The notes beneath the pieces were generated by a model. That model worked only from the letters and a program-made list of their open reading frames with translations. It made no database searches and was not told where the DNA came from. The position numbers and the translations under genes are program-made. Source: an uncultured Spartobacteria bacterium (GTDB taxonomy: Bacteria > Verrucomicrobiota > Verrucomicrobiia > Chthoniobacterales > Chthoniobacteraceae). Taken from it: a stretch of DNA of 43,079 nt. The stretch is from assembly GCA_903916085.1 (NCBI GenBank), contig CAIWVL010000223.1, forward strand, positions 1-43,079. Reading direction: 5' to 3'. This document shows positions 1 to 8,219 of the stretch, piece after piece; position 1 is the first letter of the stretch; each line of letters starts with the position of its first letter.

Positions 1-485
1 TCACCAAATACACGCAACAGATTTTGCGGCAGGTGGACTGGGGTGATTTGGATTATCTAGTGCTGGATCTGCCCCCAGGTACTGGTGACATCCAGCTCAC
101 CATCGTACAGACGGTTGCTCTGACCGGTGCCTTGATTGTGACCACACCTCAGGAGGTCGCACTCATTGACGCCCGCAAGGCTGTGAGCATGTTTCACAAA
201 GTAAACGTGCCTGTGCTTGGGCTGGTAGAAAACATGAGCTATTTCTTATGTCCCTCTGATGGAGTTAGATATAACATCTTCGGCAACGGTGGCGGCCAGC
301 GCGAAGCCGACCGACTGGGCGTGCCGCTTCTCGTACAGATCCCCATCGACATCCCAACGCGTGAGGCAGGCGACCACGGTCTCCCCGTCACAGCGGCCGC
401 GCCCACAAGTGCGGTGGCTGCAAATTTTACAGATTTAGCGAAATCATTACGTCAGGCACTGGAAAATCCAGACACTCGGCACTAG
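1..485 (+). CDS. mrp: Mrp/ApbC-family P-loop ATPase, Fe-S cluster carrier (5' truncated)
   Basis: The reading frame is open from the first bases of the window (codons in frame with position 3), so the start and the Walker A region lie upstream. What remains is about 160 C-terminal residues with family hallmarks: the switch segment DLPPGTGDIQLT, the ALTGALIVTTPQEVAL strand-loop, the ENMSYF segment and IFGNGGG. The family binds and transfers Fe-S clusters in the cytoplasm as a dimer, using a CxxC pair after ENMSYF. Here that position reads C-P-S-D, so the second cysteine is replaced by aspartate. This could mean altered cluster binding or a lineage variant. The family assignment is secure; the cluster-carrier role is inferred from the family. 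Confidence 0.9.
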   Translation, partial: TKYTQQILRQVDWGDLDYLVLDLPPGTGDIQLTIVQTVALTGALIVTTPQEVALIDARKAVSMFHKVNVPVLGLVENMSYFLCPSDGVRYNIFGNGGGQREADRLGVPLLVQIPIDIPTREAGDHGLPVTAAAPTSAVAANFTDLAKSLRQALENPDTRH

Positions 486-624
486 ATTAATCCTTACTAG
501 CTGAATGCATGGGTTTCCCCAGGTTCCGCTAGTGTGCGTTCGTTCCCCCCTTCTGCGTTCCCTCCCTGCCCCCCTTCCTCCAGCCCACTCCCCTCCTAAC
601 TCCCCCCAAACCCGAATCCTCTTC

Positions 625-885
625 ATGAGTTCCACCCCCTCAGATAGTAAGTCGGAATTAAAATCCCAAGCCCGCGCCTCAGGAAGCGGGAATGACCGGG
701 ATTCCATTCTCTACAAGGAGTTTCTCGCTGAACGTGATGAAATCCTGCGTCATAAATGGATTGAAAGTGAAAAGGCCGGACACGACATCGGGTTTGAAAA
801 GGCGCTCTTAGACTGGATTGTACGTTTTCGTGCGAGCTGGCGACAGCAACGTCAACAGGGCCTTCCTTTTACAAAAGCTGGCTAA
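625..885 (+). CDS. Small conserved-looking hypothetical protein (86 aa)
   Basis: The frame is open from 505, but the first 40 codons translate to a Pro/Arg-rich low-complexity stretch from a C-rich leader. I therefore take the ATG at 625, which gives a Ser/Lys-rich N-terminus followed by a compact charged helical region. The central part (LYKEFLAERDEIL, HKWIESEKAGHDIGFEKALLDW) looks like a real, constrained domain, and the C-terminus is basic (RASWRQQRQQ). I do not recognise a function. It lies 139 nt after the Mrp gene and 89 nt before pyrR on the same strand. There are no membrane segments or cysteines. It could be a small cytoplasmic accessory or nucleic-acid-binding protein; nothing in the sequence decides this. 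Confidence 0.6.
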   Translation: MSSTPSDSKSELKSQARASGSGNDRDSILYKEFLAERDEILRHKWIESEKAGHDIGFEKALLDWIVRFRASWRQQRQQGLPFTKAG

Positions 886-901
886 AACTGCAGAAAGCCG
901 C

Positions 902-933
902 GCTCTCCTGCATTAGAGCGAGCTCTCCTGCAT
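902..933 (+). promoter_or_regulatory. Direct repeat and stem-loop in front of pyrR
   Basis: The 12-mer GCTCTCCTGCAT occurs twice without mismatch at 902-913 and 922-933, a 20-nt period. The first copy also forms a stem-loop CGCTCT(901-906)/AGAGCG(915-920) with an 8-nt loop. An AAGCC/GGCTT pair brackets the whole segment. The position, 40-70 nt upstream of pyrR, suits an operator or an RNA element acting on the pyr genes. It does not match the PyrR-binding loop consensus known from Bacillus, so a PyrR role is only a guess. Confidence 0.3.
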
Positions 934-974
934 GGCTTGAGCCTTTCAGTCCGCCTCAAGTTTATCCCTGACCC

Positions 975-1532
975 ATGCCTCCCGACTCGGCCCGATCCAT
1001 TCTCGATTCCGCAGCCCTCCAGCGTTCTTTGGAACGGATGGCTCGCGAAATTTTGGAGCGCCATCCAGACCCAGCGGCGTTCTCGCTCATTGGTGTTCCA
1101 TCTCGTGGAGTGGAACTCGCGGCGCGGTTGGGGCGGATTATCGGCGAGGCCGTGGGGAAGGAGCCCTTTTGCGGGGCCATCGACATTTCCATGCATCGCG
1201 ACGACATCGGCGTCCGTGGTTCGGTATTCGCGGTGCGCCCCTCGCGTTTACCTGCGAGCCTGGCAGATGGATCTATTGTTCTTGTGGACGATGTACTCCA
1301 AAGCGGACGTACTTGCCGCGCCGCGCTAGACGCTCTTTCCAGCTTTGGACGGCCCTCGCGCATCGAGTACGCTGTCCTGGTTGATCGTGGGATGCGCGAA
1401 TTGCCCGTCGCCGCCAATTACGTTGGCAAAACGGTTGAGACCACCCGCGAGGAGCGCGTTTTTGTCCGACTTCATCCAATAGACGAAGTCGAAGGCGTCT
1501 GGCTGGAGCGCCATGCAGCGCGGCGCGGCTGA
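975..1532 (+). CDS. pyrR: PyrR, pyrimidine operon attenuation protein / uracil phosphoribosyltransferase
   Basis: 185 aa, the normal PyrR length. It is a type I phosphoribosyltransferase: [14 protein letters not shown] is the PRPP-binding loop, and the N-terminal helix ([34 protein letters not shown]) and the SMHRDDIG segment are typical of PyrR rather than of Upp. In the family, PyrR binds pyr mRNA when UMP or UTP is high and causes attenuation; many members also convert uracil and PRPP to UMP. The ATG at 975 follows a pyrimidine-rich leader without a Shine-Dalgarno. The gene is followed almost directly by pyrB, so co-transcription is very likely. Whether this protein still binds RNA cannot be told from sequence alone. 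Confidence 0.93.
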   Translation: MPPDSARSILDSAALQRSLERMAREILERHPDPAAFSLIGVPSRGVELAARLGRIIGEAVGKEPFCGAIDISMHRDDIGVRGSVFAVRPSRLPASLADGSIVLVDDVLQSGRTCRAALDALSSFGRPSRIEYAVLVDRGMRELPVAANYVGKTVETTREERVFVRLHPIDEVEGVWLERHAARRG

Positions 1533-1552
1533 CAGTGAACGATTGCCTGCTT

Positions 1553-2551
1553 ATGAACATTGCCAATTCTAGGTCAGCGTCCGAATCACCCGCTCTTGGC
1601 AACGCCACCCCGCAGGTGCGTTGGACGCGCAAGGATCTCACTGGGTTGCAGTCTCTTTCTCCTGAGGAACTGAGTCTTGTGCTGGACACTGCGGCCGCCT
1701 TCAAGACAGTCGGCACGCGCCACATCAAGAAAGTCCCGGCGTTGCGTGGCAAAACGCTGGTGAACTTCTTTGTCGAACCCTCCACCCGGACGCGTGTGTC
1801 TTTTGAGTTGGCGGCGGAGCGGCTAAGCGCGGACGTCATTAACATGAGCGCCTCGGGCTCCAGCCTGACCAAGGGCGAAACACTCAAAGATACCGCTCTA
1901 AATTTACAAGCACTTCATGCCGATGTTATTGTGCTTCGCCATAGCTCCGCAGGCGCAGCGCAATTTCTTGCCGAGCGCCTGGAGGCAAGCGTGGTCAACG
2001 CCGGCGACGGTGCCCACGAACATCCCACTCAAGCCCTCCTAGATACGTTTACCATTCGCGAACGCAAAGGTGGTATCGCCGGCCTTCATGTGGCCATCGT
2101 GGGGGACATTCTGTTTTCTCGGGTCGCACGATCAGACATCTTTGCGCTCACCAAGCTCGGCGCGAAAGTCACGTTGGTCGGCCCCAGCACGCTTGTTCCC
2201 GTGGAACTGGCTCAACTCGGCGTAAACATTTCCCACGATTTAGACGCGCTGCTTCCTGAATTGGATGTGATCAACCTCCTGCGCGTGCAGCACGAGCGTC
2301 AGCACAAGTCTTACTTCCCTAGTTTGGGCGAATACACAGCGCTTTTCGGACTCACCAAAGCCCGCGCCAATCGGCTTCAAAAGGATTGCCTCGTGATGCA
2401 TCCCGGCCCGATCAATCGCGGCGTAGAAATCGACAGCGACGTTGCTGACAGCTCGCGGAGTGTGATTTTGGAGCAGGTCACAAACGGGCTCGCGGTGCGG
2501 ATGGCGGTCCTTTATCTGTGCAACGCCGCCCGTTCTGGCGAGTGGTTGTAG
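1553..2551 (+). CDS. pyrB: Aspartate carbamoyltransferase catalytic subunit
   Basis: It catalyses carbamoyl phosphate + L-aspartate to N-carbamoyl-aspartate, the committed step of UMP synthesis. Visible motifs are the carbamoyl-phosphate loop [14 protein letters not shown], the mobile loop [23 protein letters not shown], and HPGPINRG near the C-terminus. The frame can also start at a GTG at 1535, only 2 nt after the pyrR stop. I prefer the ATG at 1553 (332 aa), because residues before it look unrelated to the family and neither start has a Shine-Dalgarno. No pyrI regulatory subunit is seen nearby, which fits the PyrR-controlled class of operons. The next pyr gene lies 236 nt downstream across a repeat element. 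Confidence 0.95.
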   Translation: MNIANSRSASESPALGNATPQVRWTRKDLTGLQSLSPEELSLVLDTAAAFKTVGTRHIKKVPALRGKTLVNFFVEPSTRTRVSFELAAERLSADVINMSASGSSLTKGETLKDTALNLQALHADVIVLRHSSAGAAQFLAERLEASVVNAGDGAHEHPTQALLDTFTIRERKGGIAGLHVAIVGDILFSRVARSDIFALTKLGAKVTLVGPSTLVPVELAQLGVNISHDLDALLPELDVINLLRVQHERQHKSYFPSLGEYTALFGLTKARANRLQKDCLVMHPGPINRGVEIDSDVADSSRSVILEQVTNGLAVRMAVLYLCNAARSGEWL

Positions 2552-2623
2552 CGTTCACTTGCGCGGCAAATGACTGATTTTGAATGGTCTGTTTGGGCAG
2601 AGATTCTCAAGAATTGTCCCCCT

Positions 2624-2716
2624 TTCAGAAGCCCCCGGCCGGGGGCTAAGAGATTAGCCGGTGGTTCCGCTCGTGCCTCGCATCACCACCGGCTTTCTTT
2701 CGAGCCTCCGGCTCGG
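2624..2716. repeat. REP/MITE-like palindromic repeat, short copy
   Basis: This non-coding block between pyrB and pyrC consists of three hairpins in a row. They are GCCCCCGGCCGGGGGC (about 2630-2645), GCCGGTGGT (2657-2665) paired with ACCACCGGC (2685-2693), and CGAGCC/GGCTCG (2701-2715). The middle hairpin recurs in reverse complement at 42106-42142 and in similar form at 42266-42304. The left flank resembles that at 42072-42100, and the right flank (GAGCCTCCGGCTCGG) resembles that at 42315-42329. It is therefore a dispersed repeat, probably a shortened version of the longer copy. Confidence 0.75.
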
Positions 2717-2787
2717 TGCCGCAACGTGCTCCAACGAAGTGCAGCATCCTGTCTTTATTCACTCTTTCTTAATCCTCATTCATTCCT

Positions 2788-4077
2788 GTGAGCACATCTT
2801 CTAACTCCATCCTCTTCAAAAATGGCCGCGTGATTGATCCTGCAAACCGCAGAGATGCCATCGGGGACGTGCTCATTCTTAATGGCCGTGTCGCATCGGA
2901 GGGCGCGGTCGTTCCTCCCGACGTGGAGCGTGTGGACTGCACCGGGTTGGTTGTCACGCCGGGGCTCATTGATCTGCATGTCCATTTGCGCGAACCGGGG
3001 CAATCTGCCAAGGAAACCATTGCGACGGGGGCGCGCGCTGCTGCTGCTGGGGGGTTTACTACCGTGGTGTGCATGCCAAACACGACGCCCTCCATTGACA
3101 GCGCTTCGGTGGTTGCCTGGGTGGTGGAAAAGGCGCGGGCCGAAGCTTGTGTCCGTGTTTTGCCCACGGGTGCGCTCAGCAAAGGGATTGCGGGAGAGGA
3201 AATGGCCCCGATTGGAGCCCTCAAAAAGGCCGGAGTCGTCGCCCTCACAGACGATGGGCGTTGCATTCAAAATCATGAACTCATGCGGCGCGCTCTTGAG
3301 TACGCCAAGATGTTTGGGTTGACGGTGATGGATCATTGTCAGGACTATTCACTGGTAGGGCGCGGTGTCATGCACGAGGGCTACTGGAGCACCGTTTTAG
3401 GGCTTCCCGGCTGGCCTGCGGCAGGGGAAGAGCTCATCGTCCAGCGTAACGCCATGCTGGCGGAACTCACCGGCACGCCAATTCATTGTCAGCATTTAAG
3501 CGCCGCCGGCAGTGTGCGTCTGCTGCGCGAGGCCCGGCAACGCGGGGTGCCTTTGAGTGGTGAAATCTGCCCTCATCACATCGCGCTCACGGACGCTTCC
3601 CTGCAAGGGTACGACACGAACTTCAAAATGAATCCGCCACTGCGCTCTCAAGAGCACATTGAGGCGCTCTTGGAAGGGGTGGCTGATGGCACCATCACCA
3701 TTCTTGCGAGCGACCATGCGCCTCATTGCAGCTTTGAAAAGGAAGTCGAGTTTGACCAGGCACCCTTCGGTATTCTAGGACTGGAAACCGAACTCGGCCT
3801 CTTTTTGGACATTCTCGTCCATAAACGCAAAGCAATCGACCTGAATCGCTTGGTGGAAATGTACACGATCAATCCGGCTCGCTTGCTGGGGCTGGACTTG
3901 GGTACCCTCTCGCCCAACGCACCCGGCGATGTGACCGTTTTAGATCCAGGACTGGAATGGACAGTCGATCGGGAAGCCAGTTTTTCGCTGAGCCGCAATA
4001 CGCCATTCCACGGCTGGGAACTTAAGGGCCGCGCCGTGCGCACTGTTGTCGAGGGACGATCCGTTTGGAGCCTGTAA
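2788..4077 (+). CDS. pyrC: Dihydroorotase, class I
   Basis: It converts N-carbamoyl-aspartate to dihydroorotate, the step after pyrB. The 429-aa length fits the class I (Bacillus/Thermus-like) enzymes. Metal ligands of the amidohydrolase fold are visible: the HxH pair in DLHVHLREPG (H64, H66), the aspartate in LTDDGRC, histidines in MDHCQD and CQHLSA, and the SDHAPH aspartate near the C-terminal third. Translation probably begins at the GTG at 2788, which gives the usual N-terminus (ILFKNGRVIDPANRRD). It is separated from pyrB by 236 nt containing a palindromic repeat and is followed by a strong terminator, so it ends the pyr cluster. No carA/B, pyrD, pyrE or pyrF is present in the window. 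Confidence 0.95.
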   Translation: MSTSSNSILFKNGRVIDPANRRDAIGDVLILNGRVASEGAVVPPDVERVDCTGLVVTPGLIDLHVHLREPGQSAKETIATGARAAAAGGFTTVVCMPNTTPSIDSASVVAWVVEKARAEACVRVLPTGALSKGIAGEEMAPIGALKKAGVVALTDDGRCIQNHELMRRALEYAKMFGLTVMDHCQDYSLVGRGVMHEGYWSTVLGLPGWPAAGEELIVQRNAMLAELTGTPIHCQHLSAAGSVRLLREARQRGVPLSGEICPHHIALTDASLQGYDTNFKMNPPLRSQEHIEALLEGVADGTITILASDHAPHCSFEKEVEFDQAPFGILGLETELGLFLDILVHKRKAIDLNRLVEMYTINPARLLGLDLGTLSPNAPGDVTVLDPGLEWTVDREASFSLSRNTPFHGWELKGRAVRTVVEGRSVWSL

Positions 4078-4083
4078 AAAGGC

Positions 4084-4113
4084 TCGGGGACTCCCCGATT
4101 TTTCCTTTTTTCT
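4084..4113 (+). terminator. Rho-independent terminator after pyrC
   Basis: Stem TCGGGG (4084-4089) and CCCCGA (4093-4098) with a 3-nt loop, followed at once by TTTTT, CC and a second run of seven T. It starts 7 nt after the pyrC stop. Confidence 0.85.
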
Positions 4114-4145
4114 CCTCAGTATTCTTCCTGTAAACTCTGCCTCCT

Positions 4146-5297
4146 ATGGCCCGTCGGTGGTTGCTTGTTCTCACCTTTGCGCTGCTTTTTGCTTTCGCTT
4201 GGAGGCATTGGCGGCCTGACGCTGCTTCAGTTTCCGCCCCGGTGAGCGGCTCTTCGGCCTTGGAATCACCGGTTGCCAAGGTTGAGCCCAAGTTTGTGGG
4301 AGGACAGTTGCCGATGCTCGCCTCAATGGAAGAGGAGTACACGAAGCTTGTCGAAATCGTTGTCCCCTCGGTGGTGAGTATCACAACCCAGAAACGGGTG
4401 CGTCAGCGCGTGCCGATGGTCATGGACGCATTTGACCTGATTTTTGGCCCTCGCCAGCGCGTCGTCGAACAGACCGCCACGGGCCTGGGCTCTGGGGTGA
4501 TTGTTTCTGCCGACGGACACGTGCTCACCAATCATCACGTCATTTCCGGTATGGAAGAAATTCGGGTGCAACTCACTGACGGCCGGATGGAGCCTGCCAC
4601 GCTGATTGGAAGTGATCCGGCCACGGACATTGCAGTTCTCAAAATCAAGGGCCCTGTACCGGCTTTGGCTTTTGCTGATTCGGATAAAGTGCGCGTAGGC
4701 CAGCCAGTGCTTGCCGTCGGCAATCCGTTCGGACTCCAAGAAACTGTGACGCAAGGAATTATTAGCGCGAAAGGGCGGGCAGTCAGGGACAGCGGCGTGG
4801 AGTTTTTGCAGACGGATGCGGCTGTGAATCAGGGGAATTCGGGCGGTCCATTGCTGAACTTTCGAGGGGAAGTTATTGGGATTAACAGCGCCATTTACTC
4901 CGCTAACACGGGGACTTGGCTGGGGATTTCATTCGCGATTCCCGCCAACGTGGCTCGGCGTTCCATGGAGAGTTTGTTGCGTACCGGTCGTGTGCAACGG
5001 CAGACGCTTGGCGTGGCCACCATGCCCCTCACTCCAGAGTTGGCGCGCCAGGTGGGTTTGCGGGCGGTGGTGGGTGCACTGGTGACCCAAGTGAAGCCGG
5101 GGTCGCCTGCTGAGCGCGCGGGCATTCAACCGGGCGACGTGCTGGTCAGAATCAACGGGGAACTCGTCGAAAATCCGGGCAGCTTACAAAAGTTTCTGGC
5201 CGATAAAAAGGTCGGCACGCGGGTCCAAGTCAACGTGGTACGCGAGGGCAAAGAGTACACCGTGACGACGGAGGTGGCGGAGCTGCCGGAAGGGTAA
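4146..5297 (+). CDS. HtrA/Deg-type periplasmic serine protease with one PDZ domain
   Basis: 383 aa. An N-terminal hydrophobic segment (residues 5-19, after MARR) is a signal anchor or signal peptide, placing the protein in the periplasm. The trypsin-like domain carries the full triad: H131 in TNHHV, D161 in ATDIAVLKI and S232 in GNSGGP. One PDZ domain follows (about 278-380, containing GSPAERAGIQPGDVLVRING). Family members degrade or chaperone misfolded envelope proteins. The single PDZ makes it DegS-like in architecture, but it lacks evidence for the DegS signalling role, so I leave the symbol open. It begins 33 nt after the pyrC terminator and is probably transcribed separately. The ATG at 4146 has no Shine-Dalgarno. 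Confidence 0.9.
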   Translation: MARRWLLVLTFALLFAFAWRHWRPDAASVSAPVSGSSALESPVAKVEPKFVGGQLPMLASMEEEYTKLVEIVVPSVVSITTQKRVRQRVPMVMDAFDLIFGPRQRVVEQTATGLGSGVIVSADGHVLTNHHVISGMEEIRVQLTDGRMEPATLIGSDPATDIAVLKIKGPVPALAFADSDKVRVGQPVLAVGNPFGLQETVTQGIISAKGRAVRDSGVEFLQTDAAVNQGNSGGPLLNFRGEVIGINSAIYSANTGTWLGISFAIPANVARRSMESLLRTGRVQRQTLGVATMPLTPELARQVGLRAVVGALVTQVKPGSPAERAGIQPGDVLVRINGELVENPGSLQKFLADKKVGTRVQVNVVREGKEYTVTTEVAELPEG

Positions 5298-5481
5298 GGC
5301 GGTTCGGCGGGGATTCACTCGCAGCGCGGACGCTGAAGGCCCCCCCTGTTTTGAAGTGAGTCCGCTTGAACATCACTCTAACGGTCGGAGAAATCGGTTC
5401 TGGAAGACAACGCTAGATGCGCGGCAGTGACGCCGCCGGAATACCCACTTCCACGGCACACTGAGACTGCCTCAAACCAAG

Positions 5482-5502
5482 AAAAAAGGTGGCCCCACCT
5501 TT
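5482..5502 (-). terminator. Rho-independent terminator for the pheST transcript
   Basis: Arms AAAGGTGG (5485-5492) and CCACCTTT (5495-5502) lie next to an A run at 5482-5487. Read on the minus strand this is a GC-containing stem ending in six T. It lies about 325 nt beyond the pheT stop, so the transcript would have a long 3' end unless the closer hairpin also acts. Confidence 0.55.
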
Positions 5503-5786
5503 GCCGTCTAACCAGATTTCCCGTTCCCTCGTTAGGTTAACGGTGGAGACCTAGAGCGGGCATCAGACTTCCAATAAAGGCATGTCATCAACCTACCCAC
5601 TCGAGCCTCCTGATTATGTAATATCGGATCGGAATTTCCAGCGTATACTCGAACAACGCAGGGCCATTATTTTTAAGTTACACACAAACGCCCAGACTTC
5701 TGAAAACGCTCATGTGCCGCATTTTAACGCAACAAACAGACACCACCACAAGAACTAGATAAATGATCTAGACTAAAGAACAAGCA

Positions 5787-5817
5787 GAAGCTCAGAAGTC
5801 ATCAAAAACTGAGCTTC
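5787..5817 (-). terminator. Hairpin immediately downstream of pheT
   Basis: Perfect 9-bp arms GAAGCTCAG (5787-5795) and CTGAGCTTC (5809-5817) around a 13-nt loop, 10 nt past the pheT stop on the minus strand. The sequence after it on that strand is only moderately T-rich, so it may be a weak terminator or an mRNA 3'-end stabiliser. Confidence 0.4.
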
Positions 5818-5826
5818 GCAACAAGA

Positions 5827-8199
5827 CTATTCTCGCGCCTGCACCCCTAATTCCACAATCACTCGTTGTTTAAGACGTCCATGCGCTGCGTTCACCTCGT
5901 CTGCAGTGAGAGTCCTATCAGGAGCCCGGTATGTCAATGAATAGCCCACCGACTTCGCATCCAACGGAAGCCGTTCTCCTGTGGGATCGGTGAAAACATC
6001 AAATAACGTGACGTTCTGGAGCAACGACTCGCCCGCAGACTCCAACACTTCCACCACCCGCCCGTGAGCCAACCCTTTCGGTGCCACCAACGCCATGTCC
6101 CGGGTCACCGCAGGAAACCGCGGGACTTCCCGATACGTCGCCTGGGCCGACCCCTGGGGCCACAAGCCGTCCAGAGTGATTTCTGCCGCCACCAAAGCGC
6201 CACTGACATCCAGCGCGTGTGCCTCAGAGGGGCGCATCTGCCCCGCCAAGCCAACGATCCGCCCCCCAACGCGAACGCTCACACTCACACCAAGGCTGCC
6301 AGTTGCAGGCTGGGCTTCAAACTCCACCTCCACGCCCAGTACTGCCGACAAAATACCCTTGAGCTCAAACAAATCCGTGTCCGGCACACTCTGCGAACGC
6401 CAGTTCGCCGCCCCCATCGCTCCCGCCAGAACCAATCCAAAGTGCGTGCGCTCCTCTGTGCCCTCTGCGGAAAAGACGCGCCCGACCTCAAATAAACGGA
6501 TCGCTTTGACCCCAGCGCGCGCATTCCGCGCGGCGGCCTCCACCAATCCCGGAACAAGCGCGGGACGCAGTACCACCTGATCTTCGTTCAGGGGATTTTT
6601 CACCCGCCGCACAGGTGTCTGCACGAACGGACTTTCCGCCATGCGCTCTGAAACCAGACTCAGGCTGCGCGCCTCAAAAAGCCCCTGCCCAACTGCCGCC
6701 CGCCGGACTTGCATCAAACGGTCGTAATTCCGATCCGCTACAGAGCTCTCCACGAAGCGTGCACGCGTGGAGGCGGGGAAATGAGCGATGCCCACAATCC
6801 GCGCAATTTCCTCAATAAGATCGACTTCCCGTGTAAGATCGGAGCGGTGCGAAGGCACGTCCCAACCGTCTTGCGAGCGACTCAGGCCGAGCGCACTCAA
6901 AATTTGTGCAATCCGCGCCTCTGCAACTGGGGCCCCTAGCAAGGACGCTACCCGTTCCGCGCGTAGACGCACGTGGCACACTGGGGTGAGCCCCATAAGC
7001 AATGCGCCCACATCGACCTGGTCACTTCCGGTTCCCGTACGCAGGGAAACCACCGAGGCACCGGCTAATTCCACCAGAAGCGCCGTCGCCCGCTGCGAAG
7101 CGCGCAGCACTCCCGCGACATCAACGCCGCGCTCGAACCGGTAGCTTGAATCGCTCGAAAGCCCGAGCGTGCGCGAAGTGCGCCGAATGCCGCTCGAAGC
7201 AAACGCCGCGCTTTCTAAGGAGACGTGCGTGGTCGTTTCAGTGACGGCCGTCGCCTGGCCGCCCATCACGCCGGCGATAGCCACTGGCCCAGAATCGTCA
7301 GCGATAACTAAATCCCTGGTAGAAAGCTTGTAAGACTTGCCGTCAAGCGCGAGAAGTGACTCGCCTTCACCTGCAAAACGAACGCGTAGTTCCCCCTGTA
7401 GCTTATCAGAATCGAATGCATGAAGCGGCTGTCCAGTCTCCATGAGCACCCAGTTGGTGATGTCCACCACGTTATTGATCGCTCTCAGGCCGATCGCCTC
7501 CAGACGTTGCCGCAGCCAATCAGGCGAAGGCCCCACTTGCACCCCGTCCAATTGACGGACCGAATACAGCAGACACTCCGGCACCGTGACCTGAAGCATT
7601 GCTTCAGAAGCCGACTCCGGCACAAACGTATGCGCCTGCCGCCAAGCCTTTGCTGTGAGCGCCGCGACCTCGCGCGCAAGCCCCTCGTGACTAAGAAGAT
7701 CGGGACGATTCGGCGTCACCTCCAGGTCTAGCACTGTGTCCGCAGGGAAAAGTTGCCCGAGGGGCGTGCCGACTTGGACGGAAGGGGCGAGGATCAGCAA
7801 ACCCTCGGAATCTTTGGCGAGTCCGAGTTCGTCGGCACTGCACATCATGCCGAAGGAATCGACACCGCGCAGTTTGCCGACTTTGATTTTGAAGTCGCCT
7901 GGCAAAACTGCGCCTGAGCGTGCCAGCAGCACTTTATCGCCGACCTTGTAATTCTTTGCACCACAAACAATTTGAAGAGGCGCGCCCGAACCATCGTCCA
8001 CCTGACAAACCGAGAGTCGGTCGGCGTTGGGATGCTGCTCCGAGGACAACACTTGTGCCGCTACGACGCCGTCGATCGCGGCACCTCGCGCGTCAATCCC
8101 CTCGACTTCCACGCCCGCCATCGTCAGGAGCGCAGACAGCGCAGTGGCGTCCTCCTGAAAATCTACAATCTCCCGCAACCAATTCAAAGAAGCCTTCAT
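5827..8199 (-). CDS. pheT: Phenylalanyl-tRNA synthetase beta subunit
   Basis: 790 aa, normal for the bacterial beta chain of the (alpha-beta)2 enzyme that charges tRNA-Phe. Domains in order: an N-terminal MKASLNWLREIVDF segment; the EMAP/OB tRNA-binding domain (about 40-150, HPNADRLSVCQVD); the B3/B4 editing region with LEVTPNRPDLLSHEGLARE and NNVVDITNWVLMETGQPLHAFD; the B5 domain; the catalytic-like core with HFGLVLAG; and a C-terminal ferredoxin-fold anticodon-binding domain (about 695-790, EVPRFPAVTRDMAL). It lies 20 nt downstream of pheS on the same strand, which gives the standard pheST operon. The ATG at 8199 has no Shine-Dalgarno. No sign of damage. Confidence 0.97.
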   Translation of the reverse strand: MKASLNWLREIVDFQEDATALSALLTMAGVEVEGIDARGAAIDGVVAAQVLSSEQHPNADRLSVCQVDDGSGAPLQIVCGAKNYKVGDKVLLARSGAVLPGDFKIKVGKLRGVDSFGMMCSADELGLAKDSEGLLILAPSVQVGTPLGQLFPADTVLDLEVTPNRPDLLSHEGLAREVAALTAKAWRQAHTFVPESASEAMLQVTVPECLLYSVRQLDGVQVGPSPDWLRQRLEAIGLRAINNVVDITNWVLMETGQPLHAFDSDKLQGELRVRFAGEGESLLALDGKSYKLSTRDLVIADDSGPVAIAGVMGGQATAVTETTTHVSLESAAFASSGIRRTSRTLGLSSDSSYRFERGVDVAGVLRASQRATALLVELAGASVVSLRTGTGSDQVDVGALLMGLTPVCHVRLRAERVASLLGAPVAEARIAQILSALGLSRSQDGWDVPSHRSDLTREVDLIEEIARIVGIAHFPASTRARFVESSVADRNYDRLMQVRRAAVGQGLFEARSLSLVSERMAESPFVQTPVRRVKNPLNEDQVVLRPALVPGLVEAAARNARAGVKAIRLFEVGRVFSAEGTEERTHFGLVLAGAMGAANWRSQSVPDTDLFELKGILSAVLGVEVEFEAQPATGSLGVSVSVRVGGRIVGLAGQMRPSEAHALDVSGALVAAEITLDGLWPQGSAQATYREVPRFPAVTRDMALVAPKGLAHGRVVEVLESAGESLLQNVTLFDVFTDPTGERLPLDAKSVGYSLTYRAPDRTLTADEVNAAHGRLKQRVIVELGVQARE

Positions 8200-8219
8200 A
8201 AGTTGAACAAAGGAAAAGA

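Larger units (their letters stand above)
5298..5826. other. 529-nt intergenic region between convergent Deg protease and pheT
   Basis: This stretch is richer in A+T than its neighbours. It contains two hairpins suited to ending the minus-strand pheST transcript (5482-5502 and 5787-5817) and a small inverted repeat CTAGAT/ATCTAG (5755-5771). One weak 58-codon plus-strand frame runs from 5582 to 5758. I see no RNA gene or recognisable protein. Confidence 0.6.

Noticed and set aside
2570-2791. A 73-codon frame between pyrB and pyrC
   Set aside because: Most of it is translated palindromic repeat; the product is low-complexity and overlaps the pyrC start.
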